Positions 21,967 through 33,550 of a stretch of DNA of 64,000 bases are shown piece after piece. The first letter of the stretch is position 1. Every line of letters begins with the position of its first letter. Both the position numbers and the translations under genes were made by a program. Source of the stretch: Trichopria drosophilae (taxonomy: Eukaryota > Arthropoda > Insecta > Hymenoptera > Diapriidae); NCBI GenBank assembly GCA_030407085.1, contig CM059583.1, positions 85,726,001-85,790,000 of the forward strand, given 5' to 3'. A model generated the notes under the pieces. That model saw only the letters and a program-made list of their open reading frames with translations, had not been told where the DNA came from and made no database searches.

Positions 21967-22375
21967 AGATTCTTCTTCACTGCGTTATCTCTTCTTCGCC
22001 GCTTTAATGTTGCTTGGTTTTGTATGCTCTTTCTTACATTTTCTGTGGACAACTATCGAATCTTTTCCTCCGAGTAACTGGTGTTTACTTATCTTTTCCT
22101 TCTTTGCTGCAATTTCTTAAGGTTTGTATGGCTTCCACACAAACTCTTATACCATCATCCGAAATGCCTTTTTCACGAATAAAACACTCACTGTTTTCCC
22201 TCATTTCGAAAAGTATTATGCACATACACACTACCCCACAGATTATTCAAAATACACAATAAAAATTATTAATTGTCAACTTTTACGAATACTTTTCAAA
22301 CAAACTATCTCATAGCATACGGTACCGTACACACGCTTTTTACAAGACATCTTACCCCCCCCCCACCCCACATAC

Positions 22376-22443
22376 GAGTTCGCTGATTACGAATGTGATG
22401 TCCGATTTGAAAAATTCAAAATGGCGGCTCCAATATGGCGGAC
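22376..22443 (+). repeat. Dispersed 'ATGGCGGATTCAA' repeat, single copy
   Basis: Begins 'GTTCGCTGATTACGAATGTG' and ends 'ATTCAAAATGGCGGCTCCAA' plus 'TATGGCGGAC'. It is preceded directly by a polypyrimidine C-run. Confidence 0.6.
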
Positions 22444-23280
22444 TTAAACGATGTATTCACGATGTATTTCAACAATTTGTTAATGTTACTCAGAACGTAT
22501 TAAGGAAGCTATTGTGAATACTATTGGAGAAGTATTAATATTATGAACTGCTAGTAAGATTTAGTAATACCGGAATTTATAACACAATTATATTATAACA
22601 TGTGAAATATCCCGAGTAGAAAGAAAGTTGTATAAAAGTTTGTGAAATGTGTTCTTGTGATTCCGTTATAAAATTCTCAAAAATTAAATACATGAGACTA
22701 TTAGAAATTTACAGAAGTATTCATGAAACATTAACAGAAGATCCCCAAAAAAACCTCCTAAATATTTTCAACCTCTTCGAAATGGCCAAATTATCTTTAA
22801 TCATTATTTGAAATCAAGTAATTCTGAGCATGATGTAAATTAATTTACTACCTTTGGCGATATTAACGATATAAAATTCTTTGACAGCTCCAGTATGAAT
22901 TACTGTGTTCATAATTTTAATTTAAACAACGTTTGAAGTAAAATCATTGACATTAGTTCTGTTGATGAGATTAAAAATATTTGACAGGTTTAGGGGGAGA
23001 AATTTTGTTTAATATTTTCCATACATTTCCCTATATGGGTAAATCCACAGAACTATTAACTTTACGGTTTAAGAAATACATTTTTTTTTCGGTGGCACAC
23101 ATTTAAAATCAACCTGAGGCCACTCCTAAACATACAAAATGTAGAAAAAACGACACGTTACGACTTTTAAAGGATTGTTCCAGTGCAGTCAGGTAAAACG
23201 AGACCTAAAATTATATCTTAGAACCAAACATATTTCTGTACGCGGAAAACAGATGAAATTTGTTACTCGGGGTTTTTTAA

Positions 23281-23346
23281 GTTACTCGTCACGAATCTGT
23301 CAACAGATATTCAGCATACAAGATGGTGAATTCAATATGGAAGACC
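23281..23346 (+). repeat. Dispersed 'ATGGCGGATTCAA' repeat, diverged copy
   Basis: 'TACTCGTCACGAATCTGTCA' followed by 'AAGATGGTGAATTCAATATG'. Weaker match to the module at 17.3 kb. Confidence 0.45.
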
Positions 23347-24659
23347 GAATTTGTAACAAGTTACTCACACAAGCTCAAATTGGGTATTCGGAGGTTTTCT
23401 TTCTTTTTGCTTTTAGGTTCATAATATACAAATTTTAGCAGCAAACATTTATTTAAGTCGATTTAAGGCATTACAATCCCGGCAATCCTGAAGAAAAAAT
23501 TTTAAATAGGTATAACGTAAGTTGTCGTTAGCACCATATTTATTCATTTTTAACCAGAAAAGATGAAGCAAAGGAGATGAAAATCAAAGTTACCCAAAGT
23601 TACATTTTCATTATTTCTGGAGCAAAGCTATAGCGAATCTCGACCGATGAGCGACACCGAATACACAGCTGGTTTAAGCAACTTTTTAGGAATTTGGTCC
23701 GCCATATTGTATCTACCATCTTCAATTTTTAATATTTGTCAACGTATTTATGATCAGTTACCAATAAAACCCGCGCGTAACAAATTTCAGCATTTTTCCG
23801 TGTAAAGAAAGGAGTTTGTGTCAAAGAAATAATTTCATGTCTTGTTTTACCCCTGAACATCGTATTGTATTTCTGGAACAAGTTCAGAGTATTATTATGA
23901 CACCTAAAACAATAAATTACGCCAATAATCGAGGCATTTAATTGTGTGCCTGACAAAAGTGTCATTTTTCAACAACAGTTACGCACGAAGGCTATAGGTT
24001 GTAATAGGCACAGAATTGAGATGAGACAAGGCACACCTTATTCCTTGGAATACGTCACTTATTATATCATCAATTTAAAATTCCCAAAGTACGGAGCCAT
24101 AATATTGTTTGTTCCAAAAGTTACAGTTAGAAATTAACGAAAAAATTCAATTTTTCATAAATTCAGCACGCGACTTTGGACGCATGTCATTCTTATTAAG
24201 ATATAGGCACACCTATGTCTAGAGTATTTTTGGCTTTTATAAAGTGCAATTAATCAACCACATGATTTTCAAATGAAAAGAATACACGTTCCAAAAGTTA
24301 CGGAACAAAATATTAAAGAAAATACGATTTGCACGCAGTAATTTATTCAAATTGTATGAGTTTTTGTATTTCCTGTGGTTTTTTAATCAAGTATCATGCA
24401 AAACAAATAACTGTACCTTGAAAAGCATATCCTCTTTAGTAAATATAACGTTTTATAAATAGTTCCGTACAGCTTATTTAAGTGAATCTTACAATATCAT
24501 AAAAGTCAAACCTTCTGTGGATTCGCCCATATAGACGAAAATATATTCAAAAATTTGATTTTTGGCCATGATTTTATCGATTTGACCCACCGTGCTCCTT
24601 TCTACCTGGATTTCGGGTCGAGCTCACTAATTCATGCTCGGGAATCATTGGATTCTTAA

Positions 24660-25115
24660 AAAGAATATGTTTTTGTATAAGTATAGTTGCAGACACTTTG
24701 CAATTTTTTTGTTTATTTGACGATTTTTGGCGTAATTTGCCTGTACTATTGGCAGGAGATACTATTGTCTCGATAACTCAACTGCAAGACCACCTGGAGT
24801 TACTCGTGTCGGTTATATCCGCAAATCATCTTGAGAAAGAATGTCCTCAGCAACTCCATCCCAGGCCTTAATAAGCCTGAAAAGTGCTCCTCCATGAATC
24901 ATGCTACCGGTAATTTTTTCTGTTTTTCTTTAAAGACTGCATCGACTTTTTTCGGTACAAAATACAGCACAGCCTACGGATTGAGTGACAATGGGTTGTG
25001 CAGTTTCGCCGATTCATTGACCTTGGCAATTGCTTCGTAAACGTTCGCTTCTTTCATTTCTTCTGGACTTGCATTTTTTATGTATATTCGTCTCCTGATT
25101 ATCTGTATCATTTCC
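24660..25115 (-). pseudogene. Unassigned coding-like remnant sharing a GCDTTS-family block
   Basis: A block of about 60 bp at 24,903-24,963 is nearly identical to 21,838-21,896 inside the N-terminal GCDTTS pseudogene; both encode a 'FKEKQKKLPV' motif on the minus strand. Around it the minus strand reads as coding-like peptides ('EEMKEANVYEAIAKVNESA' upstream; 'GGALFRLIKAWDGVAEDILS' downstream in another frame) with scattered stops. I do not recognise these flanking peptides. It may be a further, more decayed family member or a chimera. Confidence 0.35.
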
Positions 25116-26760
25116 AGTCTATTTTATGGTACGTTCTGAATATTCAGTTATGTATAGTGTAGACTGATGCACTCGGATCTAAGTTGGCTATTTTAAAGAA
25201 TTCGCAGTTCCAAGCAAAAGTAAACGGCACCGACTGACGGGTTTCCTTTATTCTAGAGCCATCTATATAGATTCATATAGTACCTTTCAAGTAAGTTTGA
25301 CGTGTTGTTTTTGATGTATCCTATATATTTTGTCAATTCCTTATGTTCCATTATGCAGGCACAACGTGCATAATTTGTGCACTGCATACGTCCCCCAAGT
25401 AAAGTAAGAACGTAATAACAAATTCTACGATCAACCAAGATGACACTATCTTTTAATTTTTAAGTATCGCTGTCATCAAATTTTAACGCTTAAAAATATC
25501 TTCTGCGACATTTACGCGTATTTTTATCATACATGCGTCTGTAGCAATATAGGATTTTCGTAGAGAGAAGTTTCGTGGCATTTATAGCCAATCAAATAGT
25601 TATAATTGAACCATCGTTATCTTCTACGAAAATCGTCAGAGAGATCAATGATCACATCTCTTCAAGGATTATAAAAGGTATACCATGAAAGTTGTTCATT
25701 ACGAAAAGGGGGTTTTCAATAACGTTTTCGATTCCCTCCCACGTCTCCTGGAGATGGAAATGGAGGAACATAAGAAACTTAATTAGAAATTCATTAACCA
25801 TTGAAGATTTGGATTGTTCGCAACATTGTACACTAATTTCGAACTTCAAGTTATGATTCACTAGCAAAAACGCGTACAGAAAAATCACGAAATCATAAGC
25901 AAACAAATTTCTCCTTGTAGTAAACTTCAATGGTGCAGAAATTAAAATTAATGATATATTTAAATCATTATAAATTATCGGATTATAAATTAGGGAAATA
26001 ACAAATAACAGTTTGTTTTATTAAACTATAATATGTAGGAACGATAGCGAACGTCGTTCAAATACTAATAAATGCATACATAAACAATAACAACTAATTG
26101 TAGTTCTGACGAGGTTGATGATTTGAAAATCGACGGAACAGTCAGTCCCCGAAGAACAAGACTTGGGTTCAGTTCGAACGCTGGAGTTGTTGATGTAATT
26201 TCAAATAAATAATATATTTGGTAGCCGACTTGCCATAATTTCCCTCGTTACCATCCTTACAAATATTTATTCAGAACCTCTAATATATTCTATCTACTCT
26301 ACCTTTTTCTTTTCACTAATCTCTATCTTATTTACTCTCTCTATTATAATGATCAAAAACCCGGAGCTCGCTATCACGCTTCCGATCTCTGTTCGCGCTC
26401 GAAAACAAGTGAAGTGCGTCGCGCAGGCTCGCCAACTACAGCCTCGTTGCTGTTTCGAACACCCGCGTAGTTCAAAATACATAAAGCAGTACTATGCGAG
26501 TCTGCAACGCTTTTCGGACACTCCCTCCCGTTGCTACTCGCTAAAAAAAAACTAAACTAGTGCATTTTATTGATTCGAAAAACAATCGTATATTTATATT
26601 TTATCATTAATAATCGCACATCTAAATCGTTAAGTCGAAAATCATTTTCTTGTCTCTATTTTCTGCTGATTCCTGTAATTTCTCCTATTGTCGAATTTTC
26701 TTCTCTACACATCTAGATTACCTGTGAAATAAGAATATATTAAATCATATGTTTTAAATT
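25116..26760. other. No gene recognised; may include the copia 3' LTR
   Basis: AT-rich. Because the copia RNase H ends at 26,762 on the minus strand, the 3' LTR would be expected here. Purine-rich stretches (minus strand, about 26,705-26,685) could be a polypurine tract, but I cannot find a matching 5' LTR beyond 32,950. A GC-richer patch at about 26,365-26,470 is unexplained. Confidence 0.35.
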
Positions 26761-26761
26761 A

Positions 26762-27260
26762 TTAAATTAAATTGATTATTATGTAACACTGGGATTCTAA
26801 ATTCAGAATTTTAATAGATAAATATTTATGGGCTTCTAGAGGCAGAGGTTTTGTCATTATGTCCGCCTCATTTTCTCTAGTTTCTATCCACTTTACGTTA
26901 ATTTTTCTCTGATCTACACATTGTTGTATAAACTCCCCATGAGTCTCAGCCATGTGTTTTCTGCTTCTGGTATTTTCTCTTTCATCTAACATATGTATAA
27001 TATCCTCTAAACTATCATCAAATGCCTTTAACTTGTGGTTACCATCCATTTCTGTGCCGTCACCTGCTGACTGATTGTCACACCATATGGTTATCGGGAA
27101 GTTAGTCTTACCTAAGATCTACCTAATAGATTTATCCAGAGAAATCAGTTCTTGACATGCGTCACTCATGGCCAAGTGTTCAGTTTGACATGTAGTCAGT
27201 GTTAAGTAATTTTGTTTGTGGCTCTTCCAAGCTACAGTGTTGCCTTGTATTTGTCTCTGT
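26762..27260 (-). pseudogene. copia RNase H domain
   Basis: C-terminal RNase H of the pol polyprotein, which degrades RNA in RNA:DNA hybrids. 'NTVAWKSHKQNYLTLTTCQT', 'EHLAMSDACQELISLDKSIR', the 'WCDNQSA' box (about 27,065-27,086) and the terminal 'ADIMTKPL' box are all characteristic of copia. Stops occur near 27,120 and 27,240. It is joined directly to the early RT through a deletion. Confidence 0.8.
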
Positions 27261-27364
27261 ATTGTCTTGTGATGCGTTCGATTGTCTGCCCGACTTATCC
27301 ACCCGAGAGCCGACCCGCGAATTGGCTAAAAATGTCATTAAAGTGGCGGATAATTCCTTTCCTT

Positions 27365-28108
27365 TATATTTTATTTGCTATTGAGAGAGCCGATCTCACT
27401 ACTGGTAGTCTTGACACAGGTGAGTATGTGGCTTTCAGATCATACACATTTTTATCTTAAAATTCTGTAATTACTAACTTAGCTTTATATTTTGCTGTTC
27501 CATCCGCTTCTAGTTTTCTCTTAAAGATCCATTTAGAGTCTATGACATTTACTCTACCACCTTTTTCCGAGCCTTTTGGTCTACCTACATACTCCTATAC
27601 TTCGTTTGCTTGCATTGACTCTAACTCTTCTCTAATTGCTTGTTTCCAAAACTCTTTCTATTGACTCTTTATAGGATGCTGGATCCTTATGTATCTGAGC
27701 TAGAATTCCGTGTTGTAGTTCATTATCTTTGTGTGAATCAGCTGTTCGATATGTATAATTTGCAAAAATATGTCTGCCACAGGATTTCCTAACGACTCTT
27801 GCATTTTTCGTTTACCTCTAGTCATCGGTCCTATGTTACTATGTCATTTTTCTCTACATTTTCTTCTTCAAACTCTTTATTTTTGTAAATATAATATAAA
27901 AATAAAGAATATAAAATCTCTATAAATCTCATAAAAAAAAATAAAGAATATAAAATCTCTATATCCAATTTTTTCATTCATTCTAACGTGACGCGACTCT
28001 AAGAATTTTCGTGATGTCGAGTGCCATAGTAAATTACTCATTAGACGATATCCAACAAGTACATCTCTAATCGCGCGTGGGTCAAACTTTGTTTCTGGTT
28101 TTGGAATT
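27365..28108 (-). pseudogene. copia reverse transcriptase N-terminal remnant
   Basis: After the integrase, the frame carries 'KFDPRAIRDVLVGYRLMS' (the post-integrase box), an AT-rich internal duplication (two copies of AATAAAGAATATAAAATCTC near 27,901 and 27,942), then 'VIDSKWIFKRKLEADGTAK' and 'YDLKATYSPVSRLPVVRS'. Similarity stops at about 27,365, and the next recognisable residues are RNase H. The RT active-site region is therefore missing. Confidence 0.7.
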
Positions 28109-29119
28109 TTAACGTACGCTTATGCAGCCAAATCTTTTTATTTGTTCAAAATGGTTTTTAGTATGGGGTGCAAATTTTTTAATTGGGATGTCATACTCTA
28201 TTGTTTTATGCGGGATACGATTGTGCGCATATATCGCTGCGTCCACTGCATGTCCCCACATAGTTTTGGGTAACCCTGAGTCGAACATGAACGGTCTAAT
28301 TATCTTCTGTAAAGTTTTATTAAATCTTTCGACCACGCCGTTATGTTTTGGCATATATGGTGGCGTTAGCTCTGCCTCTATTTTTTCTCTTTTCATGATC
28401 TCTAAGAATTTACCAACCATATACTCACGTCCTTGATCTGTCCTAATGTAACATATTTTCTCATTCTTGCCTAACATATTTCTAGTTGATATAAGATATT
28501 TTTCTAGAGCACTAGCTGATTCATCTTTACTATTTAACGAATAAGCTATCGCAAATCTAGAATGATCGTCTATAAATGTTATTATGAACCTATTCTGAGT
28601 AGGATACTGGTTTTGCATTGGTCGCATTATATCACTGTGTACTATTTGCAGTGGTCGTTGTGCTCTTTGTCTAATCTCTTTAAATAGAAGTTTTTCCATC
28701 TTTGCTTTTATGCATACTTCACACTCTAGAATTGATTCATTGAATTTTATTTTCTCTAACCTCTTTTCTATTTTCTGTAATTGTTTTAAATAACTCAAAG
28801 ATGCATGACCTAGCCTGACATGCCACCGCATAGCTTCCTCTACTTTCGCGCGTTTTTGTAATTTATTCTCTAAGCTATTTGGGATTATAATATCTTCTAA
28901 GTTGTTAATTGACTCTACATAATCAACATTGATAAAGTATTTGTATTGATTTTGAATTTCCTCTATATTATTATTTTCTGATTTTGATTTTTTCGCTATA
29001 TATGATTGCATCATGAGCTTCTCTTCATTCTCCCTTCCAATTGCGGAATCCTGTAACATTGAAATTTCAGGATCTCCCTCCGAATTTAACATGTTTGTAT
29101 TCTCTTTACTGATCTGCAA
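28109..29119 (-). CDS. copia integrase domain, open frame
   Basis: A 336-codon open stretch. 'WHVRLGHASLSYLKQL' and 'CEVCIKAKMEKL' form the GAG-pre-integrase HHCC zinc region. The catalytic core has 'IVHSDIMRPM' (first Asp), 'IRTDQGREYM' (second Asp) and 'PKHNGVVERFNKTLQKI' (Glu), followed by 'MWGHAVDAAIYAHNRIPHK'. The enzyme would insert element cDNA into chromosomes. The DDE triad is intact. It is the best-preserved part of this element but cannot work alone. Confidence 0.85.
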   Translation of the reverse strand: MQISKENTNMLNSEGDPEISMLQDSAIGRENEEKLMMQSYIAKKSKSENNNIEEIQNQYKYFINVDYVESINNLEDIIIPNSLENKLQKRAKVEEAMRWHVRLGHASLSYLKQLQKIEKRLEKIKFNESILECEVCIKAKMEKLLFKEIRQRAQRPLQIVHSDIMRPMQNQYPTQNRFIITFIDDHSRFAIAYSLNSKDESASALEKYLISTRNMLGKNEKICYIRTDQGREYMVGKFLEIMKREKIEAELTPPYMPKHNGVVERFNKTLQKIIRPFMFDSGLPKTMWGHAVDAAIYAHNRIPHKTIEYDIPIKKFAPHTKNHFEQIKRFGCISVR

Positions 29120-29230
29120 TTGTTTAGGTAGCTCATGAGGCGTTATTAATCTTGCCTCGCATGTGTAGTTTTTAAACTCTAGGTTTTTCTGATCGTTAAT
29201 GCTGTCTTATTTTATTTTAAATCGTACGAA

Positions 29231-29660
29231 TTAATTCGGGTTTTCGTATTTACCTTCGAAAAGTGTTTTATTATTTATTTTATTAAAAATTCTAAGCCTC
29301 TTATCATCTAAATAAATACTAAAACCCGCGTCCGCGAGTTTTCTTGCAGAAAATAAATTTCCCGAGACTTCACTTGCCACAATTATGTTTGCTAGTGTTA
29401 ACATCTTGTCTTTCGACGCGTCAGAGTACACTGCAAGATCACCTCTGCCGTCTATTTTTATATCTGCAAATTCATTTGTATTTGCGCACTTTATTACATC
29501 GTTCTCCCTGAATCTAAAATTTGTTAATAGTAAAACATTATTTATGAGATTTTACTATATGATATGTTGCACCTGAATCGGCAATTAACTCTATCGCATT
29601 ATCTGAATTTGTTTTATCTATGCTTATACTACTCTTACCTGTTGTATTTTCCTGCTCTGT
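29231..29660 (-). pseudogene. copia protease region
   Basis: The retropepsin active site 'IELIADSGATYHIV' lies at about 29,590-29,546, followed after a disrupted stretch by 'MLTLANIIVASEVSGNLFSA' (29,431-29,231). The protease cleaves the gag-pol polyprotein. Frameshifts separate the two parts. Confidence 0.75.
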
Positions 29661-29899
29661 GGAAGTATAGTTGGCAGCGGCCCAACGAAGATTTTGATCA
29701 TTTCCTCGTCGGTTGTTACTATTTTTACTTATTTTCCCTCGATGTTTTACCCTTTTAAACTCTCTATTATCCCGAATGCTTCGATTATTTTTAACACCTC
29801 TATAAGAGTTTTCTCCAGCGTATCCTCTTTCTATATTTTTATTACTTAATATTCTGCCTGTATTATTTCTATACCCTGACTTATACCTTTACCTCTAAT

Positions 29900-30443
29900 T
29901 TTATTATTATAATCCTACCTCGTGTTTCCATTCTTTGAATGGTTGTCTCCTTTATGATCAGTGACTGCTTGGCAGATATAACAAAACCAAAGATCTTGCT
30001 CTGTCAAATGACAATCTCGATGCCAATGACCAGATTTATTGCACCGGTAACAATAGTTTTCTGTCGTCCTCTTATTATCCTATTTTTATTTTATTGGAAA
30101 ACACTCTATTTGCTATTGCTCCAATAGACGATGGTCCTTCTTTTGGTGCCTTTTAAATTTTGGTCTAACTGAAACATTAATGTTCTCATTGTTTCCATTG
30201 TAATTTCTGGCTCGCCCGATACTCTTTTCGAAACATCTAATTTGGTTACATCCGGATAGAGCCCAACAACAGCTTAATAAAATGCTGCTGTCTTTTCGGC
30301 TGCAGCTATAGGTGATGGATCTAAATATGCTTCATGATCTTTAATAATATTATCAAAACGTTCGCAAAAATCATTTACTTTTTCTTCGGATTCCATTTTA
30401 ATTTTATACAATCGCGACAGTACTTGAGTATGAGTTATATTAA
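29900..30443 (-). pseudogene. copia gag, C-terminal part with CCHC zinc knuckle
   Basis: Capsid/nucleocapsid segment: 'HTQVLSRLYKIKMESEEKV' and 'FCERFDNIIKDHEAYLDPS' resemble the UBN2-type gag region. A perfect C-x2-C-x4-H-x4-C knuckle ('YCYRCNKSGHWHRDCH') lies at about 30,060-30,012. It begins exactly at the TTAA where the piggyBac-like palindrome is inserted; the reading frame resumes on the other side at 31,660. Confidence 0.75.
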
Positions 30444-31655
30444 CCCATTACCGTCTGAAATGGTATTTTTTATACTTCATTTTCAATCAATTATTTCCTA
30501 CCAAAATCGAAGTTGAAAACAATTGAAAAGTACATATCCTAATGTTTTAGAGGTCGCTCTTCAAGATTCCGAGGTCAAAATTGAGTTTTACCCATCAGGA
30601 ATTACAATATGGCGCCGAATTTAAAAAAAAAAATTGGGAATTATTTATTCCTATCAATTTTTTTCGAACTATTAGAATATTGGAATTCCATTGGAACCGT
30701 GCATAATGGTGCATAAAACGGTTGAATTTTAAGAACAAATTTTACTTTTATACCCCACATCATTGTAACGACCTCAAAATGACGTCAACAATGAAAATTT
30801 CTTTGAAACATTTCTGAACGTTCTAACTCAAAAACTACGTGCTGTTATAAAAAAATGCTAAGAATGAAAAGTTCTTAGAATTAGTCGAGAAATATAGTGG
30901 AATTTTTTCAGATTTTTGTGACGACATTTTAGGAAATTTTTTTTCAAAATTTTTTTCAAAATTATAATTTATTTATAAAAATTCTGAAAAAAATTTGGTG
31001 TATTCACTTACGAATTCTACGAGTTTTTTGTTCTTTGCAATTTTTTCCAAAAGTTGATAGATTTTTTTGGGAAAAAATCCTAAACTATAATATTTGAAAT
31101 TCATTTCCTCAAAAACTTTTTTGTAAATAAATTACAATTTTGAAAAAAATTTTGACAAAAAATTTCTCAAAATATCATCAAAAAATTTTGGAAAAATTCC
31201 ACTATGTCGCTTGATGAATTTTAAGAACTTTTCATTCTAGGCATTTTTTTTAAAAGTTCGTAGTTTTTGAGTTAGAGCGTCCAGAAATTTCTCAAAGAAA
31301 TTTTCATTGTTGACGCCATTTTGGGGTCGTTAGAATGATGTAAGGTAAAATTTTTTTTTAAAATTCAACTATTTTATGCGCCATTATGCAAGGTTTCAAT
31401 GAAATTCCAATATTCTAATAGCTCGAAAAAAATTGATAAGAATAAAAAATTCCCAATTTTTTTGGAAATTTTTTCCATATTCGGCGCCATATTGGAATTT
31501 CTGATGGCTGAAACTCAATTTTGACCTCGGAATCTGGAAGAGCGACCTCGAAAACAATAGGATACGTACCTCTCAATTGATTTCAACTTTGATTTTGATA
31601 CGAAATACTTGATTGAAAATATAGTACAACAATTGTCATTTCAGGCGTTAATGGG
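30444..31655. mobile_element. piggyBac-like palindromic MITE, 1,212 bp, TTAA target
   Basis: A large inverted repeat: 'CCCATTACCGTCTGAAATG' at the left end matches the complement of 'CATTTCAGGCGTTAATGGG' at the right, and the arms stay alignable for about 550 bp each. Exact TTAA copies flank it (30,440-30,443 and 31,656-31,659). TTAA targets and CCC-type tips are typical of piggyBac relatives. There is no coding capacity. It interrupts the copia gag frame so cleanly that removing one TTAA plus the element restores continuity. Confidence 0.85.
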
Positions 31656-31659
31656 TTAA

Positions 31660-32187
31660 ATTCACTTTTTTTATGGTCTTTCAATTTTTCAATAATTTGT
31701 TTCAGTTATCAAATGCTAAAAATTTTCAGTTGTAATATCCCGAGACCTTCAGAATTATCGGAATATTTCCCGATAGCTTTGGTGCAAGCAAGTGAATATG
31801 TCAAGATTCGCAGGTTAAAGATCCCGAGTGGGTAGCATGAGTTTTTCTGCAAAACTTAACATATTTATTTGTTCGCAGGAAAGTTATAGGGAAATATTGC
31901 GATTAATTTTGAAGGTCGAGGGGTATTCGGCGGATTATTTTTTGTGGCCGGTATTTGAGGTTACAGCTGAGCAGAGAGGAGAGACGAATATATGAATTTA
32001 GAAGTTTTAACAAATGAGTAGAGAGTATGCAATTTTCGAATGCAATTTCCAGGAGTTACCGTGGAATTTCCAGTATAATTTTAAACAAATGACCATAGAA
32101 CCCTTTGAATATCGCGCTCTGATTGGCTGAAATCCAGTCGCGAAAAATAATCTTATGGTACTCTTCATTAATTCTATTGATAATTAA
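31660..32187. other. Copia gag sliver plus probable inserted LTR-like sequence
   Basis: About 31,660-31,725 (minus) encodes 'LKQIIEKLKDHKKSEF', continuing the gag frame into the TTAA. From about 31,733 to 32,170 the sequence is not gag-like and starts 'TGTAATATCCCGAGACC', a look typical of gypsy LTR starts, so it may be a solo LTR. I could not define its right end or a target duplication. Confidence 0.4.
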
Positions 32188-32950
32188 TTATCTAACTAGA
32201 CTCTTTTTCTTTAAAATTCTTTGATCTGTAATGTTCTCAACATTTGGATAATTTTCTCTTATTTGTTCTATCAAATCTAAGCTTGGTAATTTTGATTTTA
32301 GATAGTCTAACCGAAGTCCGAAATTTGTTTTTGAAGTTAATTTATAATCGCGTTTCAAATTAAGATTTCTTGTATTTAACTCATGGTCTTTAAATCTTTG
32401 ATCCACAAAAGATTTACTATTTCATTTAGATTTTAATTTTGTGTATTTGTTTCTAATAAATTACTCAAATGTTCTTCAATGTTCTCTAGATTTACAACTC
32501 TATTTGTTTTAGACTCTGTATGATTTGTTTTAGCTGGAGAAACTCTATTAACCTCTAATTGTCGAAGCTTACAACGTTCTGTCTCTAAATTTCTTTGTGC
32601 CATTTTCGCCGCATTTTCCATGGCTACTCGAAGATATTCTGCTGTTTTCTCTGAGGCTAATGCTGTTCTTTCTTGTCATTCGGCTATCCTTTGAAGATTT
32701 TCAACAGCCTTTGCTAGTTTTTCACGCATCTTTACATCATCAGGTGACAGAAATGCTGATACGTGACAGATTTTTACGCCACTACTCCCACCAGCAACAG
32801 CTGATGCTCCCTGCAGAGCCTCCGACATCTCTCCTATGATATCCTTGTCGAGTTCTTCACTTGAGTTTCCTCTACCTTCTCTTCTGTAGTCTCTGTTCTA
32901 TTTATTGGTGTTTCCTCTATCTTTTGTTTAGTAGTTTCTGTGAAATTCAT
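32188..32950 (-). pseudogene. copia gag, N-terminal part (coiled-coil-like)
   Basis: Minus-strand frame from an ATG at 32,950, starting 'MNFTETTKQKIEETPINRTE' with a Thr/Glu repeat. It runs through a Lys/Glu/Ala-rich helix ('AAKMAQRNLETERCKLRQLE') to 'LTSKTNFGLRLDYLKSKLPS'. Frameshifts occur at about 32,680 and 32,440. The position upstream of the gag CCHC segment, on the same strand, suggests the gag N-terminus, but the family is not directly recognisable here. Confidence 0.5.
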
Positions 32951-33550
32951 ACTCTAATAAGTTCCCGTATTTAATCTAAATTAGTCGTTAGATCTAACTA
33001 TCTCTTTACTCAGCTCTATTTTCTAAAGTTATGTAATATTTAAAATAACTTTAGACACGCTTACTCTAAACATTTATTAACATTTCATAGGAGTCGTGTA
33101 TAAATATATTCACTCAATTATTCATAGGCGGAGATGCTTACCCTCTTTTGTGTTCTCTATTGTCTCTATAATGTTCCCTATCGGATTTTGTTCCGTTTAC
33201 TCGGTTTCGAACTCCATCGGATGCAAATCACTCCCACACGGAAAAAAGTCCGCGCATATACAATCAGGGCAACGCGTGCGCTGGTAATAGGGATACCGCC
33301 TTTCGGTATCAACAATGGTGCACCGACCATGAGAGTACGGCGCTGTGAGCGCCACTGGAAAGAACGAATCCTCTCCATTTAAATACGAGGCTGAGTGAGC
33401 ATCAGTTTTTTGAGTGCACACGAGCATCAAGATTCTCATTAGGGTTACCAGACGTATTCATTTATAACCGGACGCTCTAACTCTAAAACTATGAGCTTCT
33501 AAGAATGAGTTCTTTTGAAGAAGTAATTTATTTGATAATAGGTGTATGAG
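32951..33550. other. No gene recognised; possible copia leader or LTR
   Basis: Lies upstream of the presumed gag start. A GC-richer block at about 33,185-33,380 has overlapping open frames on both strands but no family signature. By position it could hold the copia 5' LTR and leader, but no match to sequence beyond the 3' end (below 26,760) was seen. Confidence 0.35.

Larger units (their letters stand above)
21967..24650. other. No gene; AT-rich with dispersed repeats
   Basis: I recognise no protein family. Includes a C-run (about 22,357-22,373), the ATGGCGGA-type modules listed separately, and long AT-rich tracts. Short ORFs on either strand show no family signature. Confidence 0.4.
26762..32950 (-). 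mobile_element. Ty1/copia LTR retrotransposon, degenerate, with nested insertions
   Basis: Internal region of a copia-type element on the minus strand, in the expected order gag, zinc knuckle, protease, integrase, reverse transcriptase, RNase H. Integrase before RT is diagnostic of Ty1/copia. The central RT, including the catalytic YxDD, is deleted. Gag is split by a 1.2-kb piggyBac-like palindrome at TTAA and probably by another insertion at 31.7-32.2 kb. Paired LTRs could not be identified. Confidence 0.85.
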
